From assembly GCA_031291675.1 (NCBI GenBank), contig JARLIO010000024.1, positions 1 through 64,000 on the forward strand: a DNA stretch of 64,000 nucleotides. Direction: 5' to 3'. Positions 9,705 to 18,475 of the stretch are shown piece by piece. The notes under the pieces are model-generated. The model did not search any database, was not told the DNA's origin, and saw only the letters and a list, made by a program, of their open reading frames with translations. Position 1 is the stretch's first letter; each line of letters opens with the position of its first letter. Origin of the DNA: Azospirillaceae bacterium (lineage in GTDB: Bacteria; Pseudomonadota; Alphaproteobacteria; Azospirillales; Azospirillaceae). The position numbers were made by a program, and so were the translations under genes.

Positions 9705-10613
9705 ATGAATAGTTTAACGCTCGCCCAACTCCGTTCGATTGACGCTGTGGTCTCGGAAGGATCGCTGCAAGCCGCCGCGCTGCGGCTCGGTCGCACCCAT
9801 CCAACGCTGCATACGGCCATCACCAACGTTGAGCGACAGATCGGCTTTCGTCTGTTCGATCGAGCCGGGTACCGCATGGTCCTTACGCCTGCCGGAGAGG
9901 CGTTCCTGTCGCGCGCCAGGCGCGTGCTTACGGAAATGGCGGATCTTCAGGTCTACGCGGCCCAACTTGCCGCGGGCGAGGAAAGCGAGTTACGGGTCGT
10001 GATCGGTGATCTGTCGCCGCTTCCCGAAATGCTCCAGCTCCTGCGGCGCTTCTTCGATGGACGTCCGGCCACCCGTTTACACCTTCAATTCGCCGCGCTT
10101 TCCGGTCCCTGGGAATTGTTGCTGGAGGATCGTACAGACCTGATCCTGCATCACGTCGAACAGAGCGATCCGCGTTTCGAGACGATCGGTCTACGCCCTG
10201 TTCGGCTGATTCCCGTCGCTGCTCCGAACTTTCTACCTTTTCCGATCGAGGCGGCATCGCCGGAACGAATGCGGGACATGGTTCAGTGCATCATTCGAGA
10301 CAGCGCAGAACATTGGCCTGCGAAAAATTACTATGTCATTGAGGGAGCTCGGACCTGCACGGTCAGTGATCAGCTCATGAAGAAAGAAGTTATCCTCCAG
10401 GGCCTCGGCTGGGGCCACATGCCGGATTTTCTTGTCGATGCCGAATTGCGGGACGGTCGTCTGATCTCGCTGGCCAACGGCTATTTCCGCGGCGGCGTGA
10501 TCGGGCTCGTAGCGGCACGGAGGGCCGGGCGTGCTCATGGGCCAGCAGCGTCGGCGCTCTGGCGTCTGCTGCAGGAGAGCACGGCTTCGACGCCGGAGGG
10601 CAAACAGCAATGA
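9705..10613 (+). CDS. LysR-family transcriptional regulator
   Basis: The 302-residue protein has an N-terminal winged helix-turn-helix (LAQLRSIDAVVSEGSLQAAA...IGFRLFDRAGYRMVLTPAGE, residues about 5-65) and a C-terminal effector domain of periplasmic-binding fold. I start it at the ATG at 9705, which opens with MNSLTLAQLRSID, the standard LysR N-terminus; the longer upstream open frame is antisense to the divergent dehydrogenase. It probably controls that dehydrogenase (8631-9611) and perhaps itself. The inducer cannot be read from the sequence. Confidence 0.9.
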   Translation: MNSLTLAQLRSIDAVVSEGSLQAAALRLGRTHPTLHTAITNVERQIGFRLFDRAGYRMVLTPAGEAFLSRARRVLTEMADLQVYAAQLAAGEESELRVVIGDLSPLPEMLQLLRRFFDGRPATRLHLQFAALSGPWELLLEDRTDLILHHVEQSDPRFETIGLRPVRLIPVAAPNFLPFPIEAASPERMRDMVQCIIRDSAEHWPAKNYYVIEGARTCTVSDQLMKKEVILQGLGWGHMPDFLVDAELRDGRLISLANGYFRGGVIGLVAARRAGRAHGPAASALWRLLQESTASTPEGKQQ

Positions 10614-10836
10614 TGGCGTTGGTACGCCAGTGTTTGAACGGGAGAGACGATCAGGTGTTTTCGCAGGAAATATACCAATCTGGCGAGCGCAACGTACTTG
10701 CCAACCTATCAGGATAAAATCATGATGATGTTGTCCGGACAACTGGTGAAGTCAGGTAGGGTCCCACCGGGGAGCACGGAAACATAGAGCCGCTCGCCGG
10801 GGTATCCTCCAAACCGAAAGGAGCATGTTCATCTCC

Positions 10837-11478
10837 ATGTCTACGACTATGGTTCTATTGGGAATTCTCGGTGCTCTCTTGATCGGAGCGATCAGCCCCG
10901 GGCCGAGCTTCGTTCTCGTCTCCAGGATTTCTGTCATGGCATCTCGTCTTAACGGGCTTGCCGCTGCGCTCGGCATGGGATTTGGCGGGGCTCTGTTCGG
11001 TACTCTGGCGCTGGCTGGACTGAGCGCATTGTTGCTTCAGGTCGAATGGCTGTACACCGCACTAAAGCTCGTCGGGGGAGCCTATCTTGTTTATCTCGGC
11101 ATTCGCATCTGGCGAGGGGCAAGCGTTCCCCTCGTGCTCGATACGACCGCGGCCTTCGAGAAGGAATCGCTCCTCCGGTCGTTCGGTTTTGCTTTCGTCA
11201 CGCAGATTTGCAATCCGAAAACGGCTGTTGTCTACGGGAGCATCTTCGCGGCCTTGCTGCCGGCTTCTCCACCGCATTGGTTGCTGCTCGCGCTTCCGCC
11301 AATGATATTTGTTGTCGAAGCATCGTGGTACGCGATCGTCGCGCTTGCGTTCTCGGCCAGAAAGCCCCGCGCCGCCTACCTCTATTCCAAAAAATGGATC
11401 GACCGGATCGCGGGTGCGGTCATGGGTGGGCTGGGCATTCGATTGCTCATGGAAGGTCTGAAGGTGCGGCCTTCGTGA
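10837..11478 (+). CDS. LysE/RhtB-family amino-acid exporter
   Basis: This is a membrane exporter of the LysE superfamily, about 213 residues with roughly six hydrophobic segments. The N-terminal signature GAISPGPSFVLVSR is near residues 17-30, and KLVGGAYLVYLGIRIWRG near 76-93 is typical of the family. The cargo (amino acid, homoserine lactone or other) cannot be assigned. ATG 10825 lies one base after AAAGGAG, too close, whereas ATG 10837 is 13 bases away, so the start is uncertain by four codons. It lies about 220 bases after the LysR gene on the same strand. Confidence 0.85.
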   Translation: MSTTMVLLGILGALLIGAISPGPSFVLVSRISVMASRLNGLAAALGMGFGGALFGTLALAGLSALLLQVEWLYTALKLVGGAYLVYLGIRIWRGASVPLVLDTTAAFEKESLLRSFGFAFVTQICNPKTAVVYGSIFAALLPASPPHWLLLALPPMIFVVEASWYAIVALAFSARKPRAAYLYSKKWIDRIAGAVMGGLGIRLLMEGLKVRPS

Positions 11479-11751
11479 GTTTTATGACCCTGCTTCTCCG
11501 ATGCCGCAGAATAGGGGCCAGTACCGCCGTCGTTCCGGTCCGCCCAAAACCTCGGTGCGTGCGTTGGTTTGCTCAATAGTTGGCGAATTCGCGGCGTAAC
11601 GATCCGTCGGCAGCCTCCCAATGGAGATCAAATCGCCCCAAACCCCGGCATCGATCAATGTGCAGGCAGAACACCGCTTGCTCAGCGGCGGCATGACGAT
11701 GGCTGATCGCCATCGTGCGGTTGGCCTGGGGGCGGCGTGCGCGGGTCGCCT
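11479..11751. other. No gene recognised between the LysE gene and the AAA fragment
   Basis: Several overlapping frames cross this stretch on both strands, but none shows a family motif, a credible ribosome site or consistent codon use. The minus-strand frame carrying the AAA ATPase fragment continues into it as unrelated sequence, so this may be debris of a deletion or insertion. Confidence 0.35.
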
Positions 11752-11907
11752 GCGGCTCAGCAGGCTGGTTTTGCCGACGCGGCGTGGCGACACCAGCAAC
11801 AGGTGCCGGCCGCGTTCGATCTGGTCGCAGAGATCGGCGATTTCGCGTTTGCGTCCGAAGAACGACTCTCCCGAGACGATGCCGCCGGGAACAATATCGA
11901 TGGCCAT
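11752..11907 (-). pseudogene. N-terminal fragment of an AAA ATPase (broken after Walker A)
   Basis: The first ~52 residues read MAIDIVPGGIVSGESFFGRK and continue to LLLVSPRRVGKTSLLSR, a typical start of bacterial AAA-type ATPases related to archaeal ATPases, with Walker A SPRRVGKTS. After that the frame continues as arginine/proline-rich sequence with no Walker B or sensor motifs, so the rest of a normal 350-500 residue protein is gone. Start and P-loop are seen; pseudogene status is inferred. Confidence 0.6.
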
Positions 11908-12293
11908 CGCGGATCCGTCTCAAGCCTTCTCATCGTCCTGTCGAGCAGCTGAAGAATGTCGCCCATGATTGTGATAATATCCCGGAATGGCCCGAACCAT
12001 AAAACGTGGTTGGAGGCCGTTCCGACGCCGCTGGTCCCATGCGTCCCGCTGGTCGGGACAGATTGACAGCCAAGCTGACGGGTTTAACCATTGGCAATCA
12101 CGGGGCCGGGATGAGCGCGGCGTATGGCTTCTCGCAACCGCTCAGTCCGGAAAATCATGAGGGGACCATCGTTGCCCGAAATCGATCCGATTTTGCCGGG
12201 CACACGGTGAAACAACGCAGTATTTGTCTGAGGTCATTCATGGGTTCGATGTTTCCATATCACCTGCGCCGCTTTCGCCCCCTTGGCATTTTG

Positions 12294-12446
12294 ATGATTG
12301 CGGTCAAGGCCGGCCTTGGTACGGTCAAGCTGGTATGCCCGGTGTGCGGCTATGTCGACGATCGGGTCGAGGGCTTGACGTCCACCGAAGTCCGCCGTCA
12401 GCCTTGCCCAAAATGTAATGGGTTGAGCCCCCGGCGGACGCGATGA
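12294..12446 (+). CDS. Small zinc-ribbon protein (hypothetical)
   Basis: A 50-residue frame contains VCPVCGYVDDRVEG and QPCPKCNGL: two CxxC pairs about 22 residues apart, as in zinc ribbons and rubredoxin-like knuckles. The frame could begin further upstream (ATG 12240), and no strong ribosome site supports either start. No family was recognised and there is no operon context. It could also be the surviving tail of a longer lost gene. Confidence 0.4.
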   Translation: MIAVKAGLGTVKLVCPVCGYVDDRVEGLTSTEVRRQPCPKCNGLSPRRTR

Positions 12447-12816
12447 ACAATAGGGATTCGCGGTATACTCTGCCTCCGTGAAAATCCGAAAAGAGAGTGT
12501 GCCGGGCTCCAGGAGCCGATTGACCGAGGGGTCAGAGCCCGCGTCGCCTTTTCGGGTTTTGAAGTGAACCGACGATAATACCAAGGATGATCCATTCCGG
12601 TCCCGTCGGCGCTTGCCAGCCCGCTGCCGGCGCCGTCATGCTATCCGTCGGCCGGGTGTGATCGCGTTTGTCCCGGCATTGCTCTGGGGTCGCGGCAATG
12701 GCTCGTTCGCCCGTTATCGCGGACTAGAGCCGGGCCATGTCGGATGAGGAATGTCGACACGCCGCGGAATATCCCGGGTTCGGGCAATATCGAGGCAGGA
12801 AGCAGGGGACGGCCAC
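12447..12816. other. Upstream region of the helical toxin-like gene
   Basis: No gene is visible. A TATACT at 12464-12469 could be a -10 element, but no convincing -35 sits at the right distance. A GGGCTC...GAGCCC hairpin lies at about 12508-12541. Otherwise I see nothing of note. Confidence 0.3.
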
Positions 12817-14004
12817 ATGCCAAACGACATCATCGCGGTGACTTACTCGGAATCCGTCACGCCGACGAGCACGACTTTTCTGACTTCGAAGCCGTTGGTT
12901 CTCGTCTGCCAATGCGAAATCGAGCTGGCAGACTCCGACAAGGCAAACGCCGAGGCTGTGCGCAAGGAATTCCAGAAGGCAATGGCGGCGCAGATCAAGA
13001 CGCAGGTCAAGCATCTGAACGAATGGTTGCAAGAAAAAGATGCCACGATCGCGACGATGAAAAGCCGGTATGACGCTCTGATGAAGACATTTCCGCCGAC
13101 CGAGCAACAAGCCAAAACCTATGACAAGGACGTCAAGGAGTTGATGGGGCTTGCGGCCAAGATCGAGAATTTTCCGGGGGAATATGTCCAGATTGTCGAA
13201 GGCTGGGCGGCGAATGTCGTGGAACAGCAGGGAAAGATCGCCATGCTGCTTGCGGTGAAAAAAGCCCGGGTCACGGTTCAGAATGAGAAGGCGTGGCGGA
13301 TCCGCCTCGGCCAGGTCGTCAAGGGTGTCCTGATCGTCGCGGCCGTTGCGTTGTCGATCGCGGCCATCATCCTGACGGCCGGGACAACGGCGCCGGTCTT
13401 CATTGCCTTGGCGTCGACCGGTGCCGCCATCGCCGGGATCTCGAGCCTGACCGCGCTCGGCAAGTCGATCGTCGACAACGCCAATCTCGAGCAGCGGCTG
13501 CTCGCCAACGTCAAAAAGGACATGGAGGCGGTGGTGGCGGCGTTGAAGCCGGTCAACGGGATCAAGACCTCGGTCGCCAAACACGTCACCGAGTTGCAAA
13601 ATCTGATGAAAATCCGGGCGGACGATATCCGGAAACTGCAGGCGGATCTGCAGAAGAACAAGGTTCTGGCCAAGAGTTATGCCGACCAGCTGGGAACCCT
13701 GGCGGGGACACCGAACGTCAACGTCGCGGAACTGGCCAAGTGCCAGAAGAGCACCGATGCGCTGAACGCCGGAATCAAGTCGGCAGAGGATAAGATCGCC
13801 AAGCTCGATGCCAGCAATGCCGACGCGCAGGCTGTGCTGGACGAATTGAAGGGGCTGGGCGCTGATCTCGACGCGATCTCGACCCAGGCGCCCAATACGG
13901 TGCTCGGCAATCTCAAGAAACGCTTCAGCTCGCTCGATGGATGGACCGATCTGGGCAATTCGGTTGGCGGTCTCGTCAACGCGGCCTCGGGCGTGCACAG
14001 CTAA
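12817..14004 (+). CDS. Alpha-helical protein with central hydrophobic hairpin, candidate pore-forming toxin
   Basis: I do not recognise a named family. The 395-residue protein has no signal peptide. Residues ~25-165 are strongly helical and coiled-coil-like. Residues ~168-210 form a long hydrophobic hairpin (KGVLIVAAVALSIAAIIL, then APVFIALASTGAAIAG) with a short turn. Residues ~220-375 are again long amphipathic helices. This helix-bundle / hydrophobic-tongue / helix-bundle plan is that of ClyA, Hbl/Nhe and XaxA/YaxA alpha-pore-forming toxins. The start is ATG 12817, eight bases after GGGG. No immunity or partner gene is obvious nearby. Alternatives are a phage tail or other coiled-coil membrane protein. 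Toxin status is an inference from architecture. Confidence 0.6.
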   Translation: MPNDIIAVTYSESVTPTSTTFLTSKPLVLVCQCEIELADSDKANAEAVRKEFQKAMAAQIKTQVKHLNEWLQEKDATIATMKSRYDALMKTFPPTEQQAKTYDKDVKELMGLAAKIENFPGEYVQIVEGWAANVVEQQGKIAMLLAVKKARVTVQNEKAWRIRLGQVVKGVLIVAAVALSIAAIILTAGTTAPVFIALASTGAAIAGISSLTALGKSIVDNANLEQRLLANVKKDMEAVVAALKPVNGIKTSVAKHVTELQNLMKIRADDIRKLQADLQKNKVLAKSYADQLGTLAGTPNVNVAELAKCQKSTDALNAGIKSAEDKIAKLDASNADAQAVLDELKGLGADLDAISTQAPNTVLGNLKKRFSSLDGWTDLGNSVGGLVNAASGVHS

Positions 14005-14391
14005 GGGCCGCGCAACGGGTCCAACATGGCGGCGTTATTTTGGATCGCACAGGCAACAAGGATCGGGTTGTTGCCTCAAGCAATCCCGCTCTTGCGCGGG
14101 TTGACCTCCGCTTTGTCGCGACGCACCCGGCCGTATGACGCGATGAAGTCCGGCGTGGCGGTGGCGCAGGCGGTCCCCGCCGACAAGGCCTGTGGGTCAT
14201 CCCCTGATTTTCGGTCCGGGATCCCGCATGTTGAAGGGGTGTTGCGCACGACCCGCGGCGCCGGGCCCGCATGGGCGCTGCTTTGCTGTCAGGCAACGTC
14301 AAGCGGCTGCCTCTATAATAGGCAAAATGCTGTTGAAATCCGAAGCAATCGGGCACAATACAGGCATACGCGCAGAAATACAGCAAAAAAT
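14005..14391. other. No gene recognised
   Basis: Frames in this stretch are short, overlap on both strands and show no motifs. It separates the toxin-like gene from the hairpin cluster that begins at 14392. Confidence 0.4.
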
Positions 14392-14420
14392 AAGGCAAGC
14401 CCAATTTTTTGGCTTGCCTT
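14392..14420 (-). terminator. Perfect 10-bp hairpin with T run on the minus strand
   Basis: AAGGCAAGCC (14392-14401) pairs perfectly with GGCTTGCCTT (14411-14420) around a 9-base loop. Read on the minus strand the stem is followed by ATTTTTT, the form of an intrinsic terminator. No minus-strand gene ends here, so it may end a non-coding transcript. Confidence 0.5.
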
Positions 14421-14500
14421 ACCCAGTGGGTTCGTCCACAATTTTATTTGAGAGGTTGGATCCTCTTACCGACGCCTGGTGGCGATTCCTCCCTGACTTA

Positions 14501-14528
14501 CGACCGCGCCGCGGACACGGCGCGGTCG
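14501..14528 (+). other. 11-bp GC-rich perfect hairpin
   Basis: CGACCGCGCCG (14501-14511) pairs perfectly with CGGCGCGGTCG (14518-14528) around a 6-base loop and is followed by TCTCTT. It may be a terminator or attenuator or part of a structured RNA; no coding gene ends immediately upstream on the plus strand. Confidence 0.45.
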
Positions 14529-14547
14529 TCTCTTGTGTGAAGACACT

Positions 14548-14582
14548 ACACTGTTTTCGACAGTGTCAGAACAGTTTTTTTT
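14548..14582 (+). terminator. Hairpin followed by T8, candidate intrinsic terminator or attenuator
   Basis: ACACTG (14548-14553) pairs with CAGTGT (14561-14566), and an overlapping alternative stem CTGTT/AACAG leads straight into eight T residues at 14575-14582. It lies about 100 bases before the small exported-protein gene, so it could end an upstream small RNA or attenuate that gene. Confidence 0.5.
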
Positions 14583-14679
14583 CAAGGGGGCGATTGCTGC
14601 AATGCAGCCGTGCAGGCGGGTCTGTGGCAGGCTGGCATCCAGGACGGTTTCGGATCGCGGGCAAGCCTTTCGCAGGGTG

Positions 14680-15039
14680 ATGAGGCGCGCGATGGCGCTG
14701 TCGTTTGGCGTGGTTATGCTGTGTGCCGCAGGGCGCGTTGCCGGCGCCGCGGCACCCGACACCCCGCTGCCTGCCGGTCCGGTGACGACCTGCAAAGTCA
14801 TTGTCGGCGCGCGGCAGCGGCCGGGCGATGATGTCACCTACCGCCCCGGCGTCGATGTGCAGGGCGATCCCGTCGCGCCGGCGGATCTTGCCGACTCTGT
14901 GGTGGTCGGCGTACCGCCGGTCCCGCCGACCGGCGCACCCCCGGCGCCGGCTTTCGACCCGGCGCATGCCGCGAACGCGTTGGCGGGGCAGGTCGCGCAG
15001 CAGGCCGCGATCGCCTGCGCCCAGGCCCTGCAGCGCTAG
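14680..15039 (+). CDS. Small exported protein of unknown function
   Basis: The 119-residue protein has an N-terminal signal peptide (MRRAMALSFGVVMLCAAGRV followed by an AGA cleavage-like site). The mature part starts with TPLPAGPVTTCKVIVGA and contains a proline-rich stretch and two cysteines (near 38 and 114). It looks like one of the short periplasmic proteins conserved in alphaproteobacteria that carry a YRPGVDVxGxPVAPADL segment; I know no function. The start could also be ATG 14692. The gene lies upstream of proS on the same strand, 149 bases away. Confidence 0.65.
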   Translation: MRRAMALSFGVVMLCAAGRVAGAAAPDTPLPAGPVTTCKVIVGARQRPGDDVTYRPGVDVQGDPVAPADLADSVVVGVPPVPPTGAPPAPAFDPAHAANALAGQVAQQAAIACAQALQR

Positions 15040-15188
15040 CCGGGGCGGGTCCTCTCGCCCGGGGACGGTGTGGCAAACCGCGACCGTGTCGCGTGGCACC
15101 GCCAACTGCACTGTGGCCAAACCGGTCGAACCGCCCTAAAGTCCGCGCCCAGATCTTCTTCCTCTGTCACTGACGCGAGTTGCCCGCG

Positions 15189-16502
15189 ATGCGGATGTCC
15201 GCCTTTTTCCTGCCGACACTCAAGGAAACCCCGAACGAGGCGCAAATCGTCTCTCACCGGCTGATGCTGCGGGCGGGGATGATCCGCCAGACCAGCGCCG
15301 GCATCTATGCCTGGCTGCCGCTGGGCCTGAAGGTGCTGCGCCGGATCGAGCGCATCGTTCGTGAGGAGCAGGATGCCGCCGGCGCCCAGGAATTGCTGAT
15401 GCCGACGATCCAGCCCGCTGAATTGTGGAAGCAGAGCGGGCGCTATGACGATTACGGCAAGGAAATGCTGCGCATCGTCGACCGCCATGATCGCGAGATG
15501 CTGTACGGGCCGACCAACGAGGAGATGATCACCGACATCTTCCGCAATGCGGTCAAGAGCTATCGCGATCTGCCCAAAAGCCTGTACCACATCCAGTGGA
15601 AATTCCGCGATGAGATCCGGCCGCGCTTTGGCGTGATGCGCGGTCGCGAGTTCCTGATGAAGGACGCCTACAGCTTCGATCTCGATCCAGCGGCCGCGCG
15701 TCGTTCCTATCAAAATATGTTCCTGGCTTATCTGCGCACCTTTGCGCGGCTGGGGCTCAAGGCGATCCCGATGCAGGCGGATACCGGCCCGATCGGCGGC
15801 GATCTGAGCCACGAATTCATCATTCTGGCGGAAACCGGCGAAAGCGGCGTGTTTTGCGATCGCCGCTGGCTGGATCTCGATGTGCTGCGCGACGCGCCGG
15901 TCTATGGCGATGATCTGGAGCCGTTCTTTACCCAGGCCACCGGCATCTATGCCGCGACCGATGAGAAGCATGATCCGGCGACCTCGCCCCTGCCGGCCGA
16001 TCAGTTGGTCTCGGCCCGGGGCATCGAGGTCGGGCATATCTTCTATTTCGGCACCAAATATTCCAAGCCGCTGGGCGCGGTCGTCGCCGGCGCCAATGGC
16101 GAACCGGTCACGGTCGAGATGGGCTCTTACGGCATCGGGGTGTCGCGCCTGGTCGGCGCGGTGATCGAGGCCAGCCATGACGATGCCGGGATCATCTGGC
16201 CCGACAGCGTCGCCCCCTACCAGGTCGGGCTGGTCAACCTGAAGTCCGGTGATGCCGGGACCGACGCCTTGTGCGTCGACCTTTATCACAAGCTGCAGGC
16301 CCAGGGCACCGAGGTGCTGTATGACGACCGTGATGAGCGGCCGGGCGCCAAATTTGCCGACATGGATCTGATCGGGGTGCCGTGGCAACTTGTGGTCGGT
16401 CCGCGCGGCCTCAAGAGCGGCGTCGTCGAATTGAAACGGCGCGGCACCGCGGAAAAGCATGAATTGTCGCCGGAGTCGGCCTTGGCCCGGCTGTTGGCGT
16501 AA
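15189..16502 (+). CDS. proS: Prolyl-tRNA synthetase, short alphaproteobacterial type
   Basis: This class II synthetase charges tRNA-Pro. The 437-residue length is that of the alphaproteobacterial form, which lacks most of the INS editing domain found in the ~570-residue E. coli enzyme. Motif 1 falls around [20 protein letters not shown] (about 31-50), motif 2 around [20 protein letters not shown] (about 134-153) and motif 3 around [14 protein letters not shown] (about 312-325). The C-terminal anticodon-binding domain follows. ATG 15189 is chosen because [13 protein letters not shown] is the usual N-terminus. It is followed by lolC after 27 bases. Confidence 0.97.
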   Translation: MRMSAFFLPTLKETPNEAQIVSHRLMLRAGMIRQTSAGIYAWLPLGLKVLRRIERIVREEQDAAGAQELLMPTIQPAELWKQSGRYDDYGKEMLRIVDRHDREMLYGPTNEEMITDIFRNAVKSYRDLPKSLYHIQWKFRDEIRPRFGVMRGREFLMKDAYSFDLDPAAARRSYQNMFLAYLRTFARLGLKAIPMQADTGPIGGDLSHEFIILAETGESGVFCDRRWLDLDVLRDAPVYGDDLEPFFTQATGIYAATDEKHDPATSPLPADQLVSARGIEVGHIFYFGTKYSKPLGAVVAGANGEPVTVEMGSYGIGVSRLVGAVIEASHDDAGIIWPDSVAPYQVGLVNLKSGDAGTDALCVDLYHKLQAQGTEVLYDDRDERPGAKFADMDLIGVPWQLVVGPRGLKSGVVELKRRGTAEKHELSPESALARLLA

Positions 16503-16529
16503 CCGCGCACGGAACGGGCGACACAGACG

Positions 16530-17771
16530 ATGTTCGGTGCTTTCGAAAGAATGGTTGCGTTCCGCTATCTGCGGGCGCGACGGCAGGAAGGATTCATCTC
16601 GGTCATTGCCGGCTTCTCCCTGCTGGGCATTGCCCTGGGCGTGGCGACGTTGATCATCGTCATGTCGGTGATGAACGGCTTTCGGACGGAATTGCTGGGG
16701 CGGGTCCTGGGGCTCAATGGACATTTCAATGTCTATGCCGGCCCGCGCCCGCTGACCGGCTTCGAGGCGCTGGCCGCGCAGATTGCCCGGGTTGACGGCG
16801 TCGTCAGCGTCACGCCCATGGTCGAGGCCCAGGCCCTGCTGACGGTTCGCGGCAATGCCTCGGGGGTCATTGTCCGCGGTGTCAGCCAGGAGGACATGCG
16901 GCATCTGCCGGCGGTTTCCGACCATATCATCGCCGGCAGCATCGACGATTTCAGCGATGGCCGGGTGGCGATCGGGGTGCGGATGGCGCAACGCCTCGGA
17001 CTGGCGGTCGGCGACGAGCTGACACTGATCGCGCCCCAGGGCAATGTGACGGCGTTTGGCACCGTGCCGCGGATGCGAGCCTATCCGGTCGGTGCGATCT
17101 TCGATGTCGGCATGTACGAGTATGACAACAACTTCGTCTTCATGCCCCTGGACGCGGCGCAGCTGTTTTTCCGGATGCCCCAGGCGGTCAGTTCGCTGGA
17201 GGTCATGGTCCGTGACCCCAACAACCTGGCCGCGGCGCGCAGCGCGATTCAGCAAGCGGTCGGCGACGGCTATCGCCTGATCGACTGGCAGATGTCCAAT
17301 TCCAGCTTCTTCACGGCGATCCAGGTTGAACGCAATGTGATGTTCCTGATCCTGACGCTGATCATCGTGGTTGCCGCGTTCAACATCATTTCCAGCCTGA
17401 TCATGCTGGTCAAGGACAAGGGGCGGGACATCGCGATCCTGCGGACCATGGGGGCGACCCGGGGCATGATCATGCGGATCTTCTTCATCAGCGGCGCCAG
17501 CATCGGCGTCATCGGCACCCTGGCCGGCCTGGGTTTGGGGGTGGCGTTCGCCGAGAATATCGAAACCATCCGCCAATGGATCCAGGGGCTGACCGGGACC
17601 AACCTGTTCAATGCCGAGATCTATTTCCTGTCCCATCTGCCGGCCCAGATCGACTGGCACGAGGTGGCGCAGGTGGTCGGCATGGCGCTGGCCCTGTCGT
17701 TCGGGGCGACGATCTATCCGGCGTGGCGCGCGGCGGCGCTGGATCCGGTCGAGGCGTTGCGCAATGAATGA
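16530..17771 (+). CDS. lolC: Lipoprotein-releasing ABC transporter permease (LolC/LolE)
   Basis: This is an inner-membrane permease that hands lipoproteins to the periplasmic carrier LolA. At 413 residues it has the LolCE plan: one N-terminal transmembrane helix (about 22-48), a large periplasmic MacB-like domain (about 50-255), and three C-terminal helices (about 270-295, 315-342, 375-395). The cytoplasmic coupling segment [20 protein letters not shown] near 291-310 contacts LolD. A single permease gene serves both roles in many alphaproteobacteria. It overlaps lolD by 8 bases. Confidence 0.95.
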   Translation: MFGAFERMVAFRYLRARRQEGFISVIAGFSLLGIALGVATLIIVMSVMNGFRTELLGRVLGLNGHFNVYAGPRPLTGFEALAAQIARVDGVVSVTPMVEAQALLTVRGNASGVIVRGVSQEDMRHLPAVSDHIIAGSIDDFSDGRVAIGVRMAQRLGLAVGDELTLIAPQGNVTAFGTVPRMRAYPVGAIFDVGMYEYDNNFVFMPLDAAQLFFRMPQAVSSLEVMVRDPNNLAAARSAIQQAVGDGYRLIDWQMSNSSFFTAIQVERNVMFLILTLIIVVAAFNIISSLIMLVKDKGRDIAILRTMGATRGMIMRIFFISGASIGVIGTLAGLGLGVAFAENIETIRQWIQGLTGTNLFNAEIYFLSHLPAQIDWHEVAQVVGMALALSFGATIYPAWRAAALDPVEALRNE

Positions 17772-18447
17772 CATTCTGCTGCGGATGCAGGGGGTGCGGC
17801 GCACCTTTCACCAGGCCGGCGTCGAACTGCAGGTGCTGCGCGCGGTCGACCTCGCAGTCGCCGCGGGTGAGCTGGTGGCGCTGGTCGGGCCCTCCGGTGC
17901 CGGCAAATCAACCTTGCTGCACCTCGCCGGCCTGCTGGAACGCCCGGATGCCGGCGAGATCGACATTGCCGGCCAGGCGGCGGCGCGCCTGTCGGATCGC
18001 GAGCGCACCGCGGTGCGCCGGCAGTCGATCGGCTTTGTCTATCAGTTCCATCATCTGCTACCCGAATTCAGTGCCGAGGAGAACATCGTCCTGCCGCAGA
18101 TGATCGCCGGGGTCAATCGGCGCGCGGCCCGGGTCCGGGCGCAGGAACTGCTGGCCCAGGTCGGGCTGACGGCGCGCGCCGGGCACCGGCCGTCGCGCCT
18201 GTCGGGTGGCGAGCAGCAACGGGTTGCGATCGCCCGTGCCCTGGCCAACAGGCCTTCGCTTCTGGTTGCCGACGAGCCGACGGGCAACCTTGACCCGCAC
18301 ACGGCGGACGGCGTGTTCGCGGTCCTGACCGATCTGGTCCGGACCAGCCGGATGGGCGCGCTGGTGGCGACCCACAATTTCGATCTGGCGCGACGCATGG
18401 ACCGGGTCCTGGACCTGCGTGACGGGGTGCTGGTCCAGGTTTCCTGA
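17764..18447 (+). CDS. lolD: Lipoprotein-releasing ABC transporter ATPase LolD
   Basis: The 227-residue ATPase has Walker [10 protein letters not shown] near 40-48, Q-loop [18 protein letters not shown] near 91-108, signature [15 protein letters not shown] near 145-159, Walker [13 protein letters not shown] near 166-177 and the H-loop VATHNFD near 201. ATG 17764 overlaps the lolC stop. The 3' end (18367-18395) recurs with two mismatches at 22311-22339 inside the following island. The gene is convergent with the RyR/SLOG gene, leaving 28 bases between the stops. Confidence 0.95.
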   Translation: MNDILLRMQGVRRTFHQAGVELQVLRAVDLAVAAGELVALVGPSGAGKSTLLHLAGLLERPDAGEIDIAGQAAARLSDRERTAVRRQSIGFVYQFHHLLPEFSAEENIVLPQMIAGVNRRAARVRAQELLAQVGLTARAGHRPSRLSGGEQQRVAIARALANRPSLLVADEPTGNLDPHTADGVFAVLTDLVRTSRMGALVATHNFDLARRMDRVLDLRDGVLVQVS

Positions 18448-18475
18448 GCGGCTTCGGATCGTCGACCGGTGGCGG

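Noticed and set aside
15036-17804. 922-codon minus-strand open frame opposite proS and lolC
   Set aside because: It is antisense to two clear genes, rich in Arg/His/Asp from high-GC codon bias, and has no family motifs.
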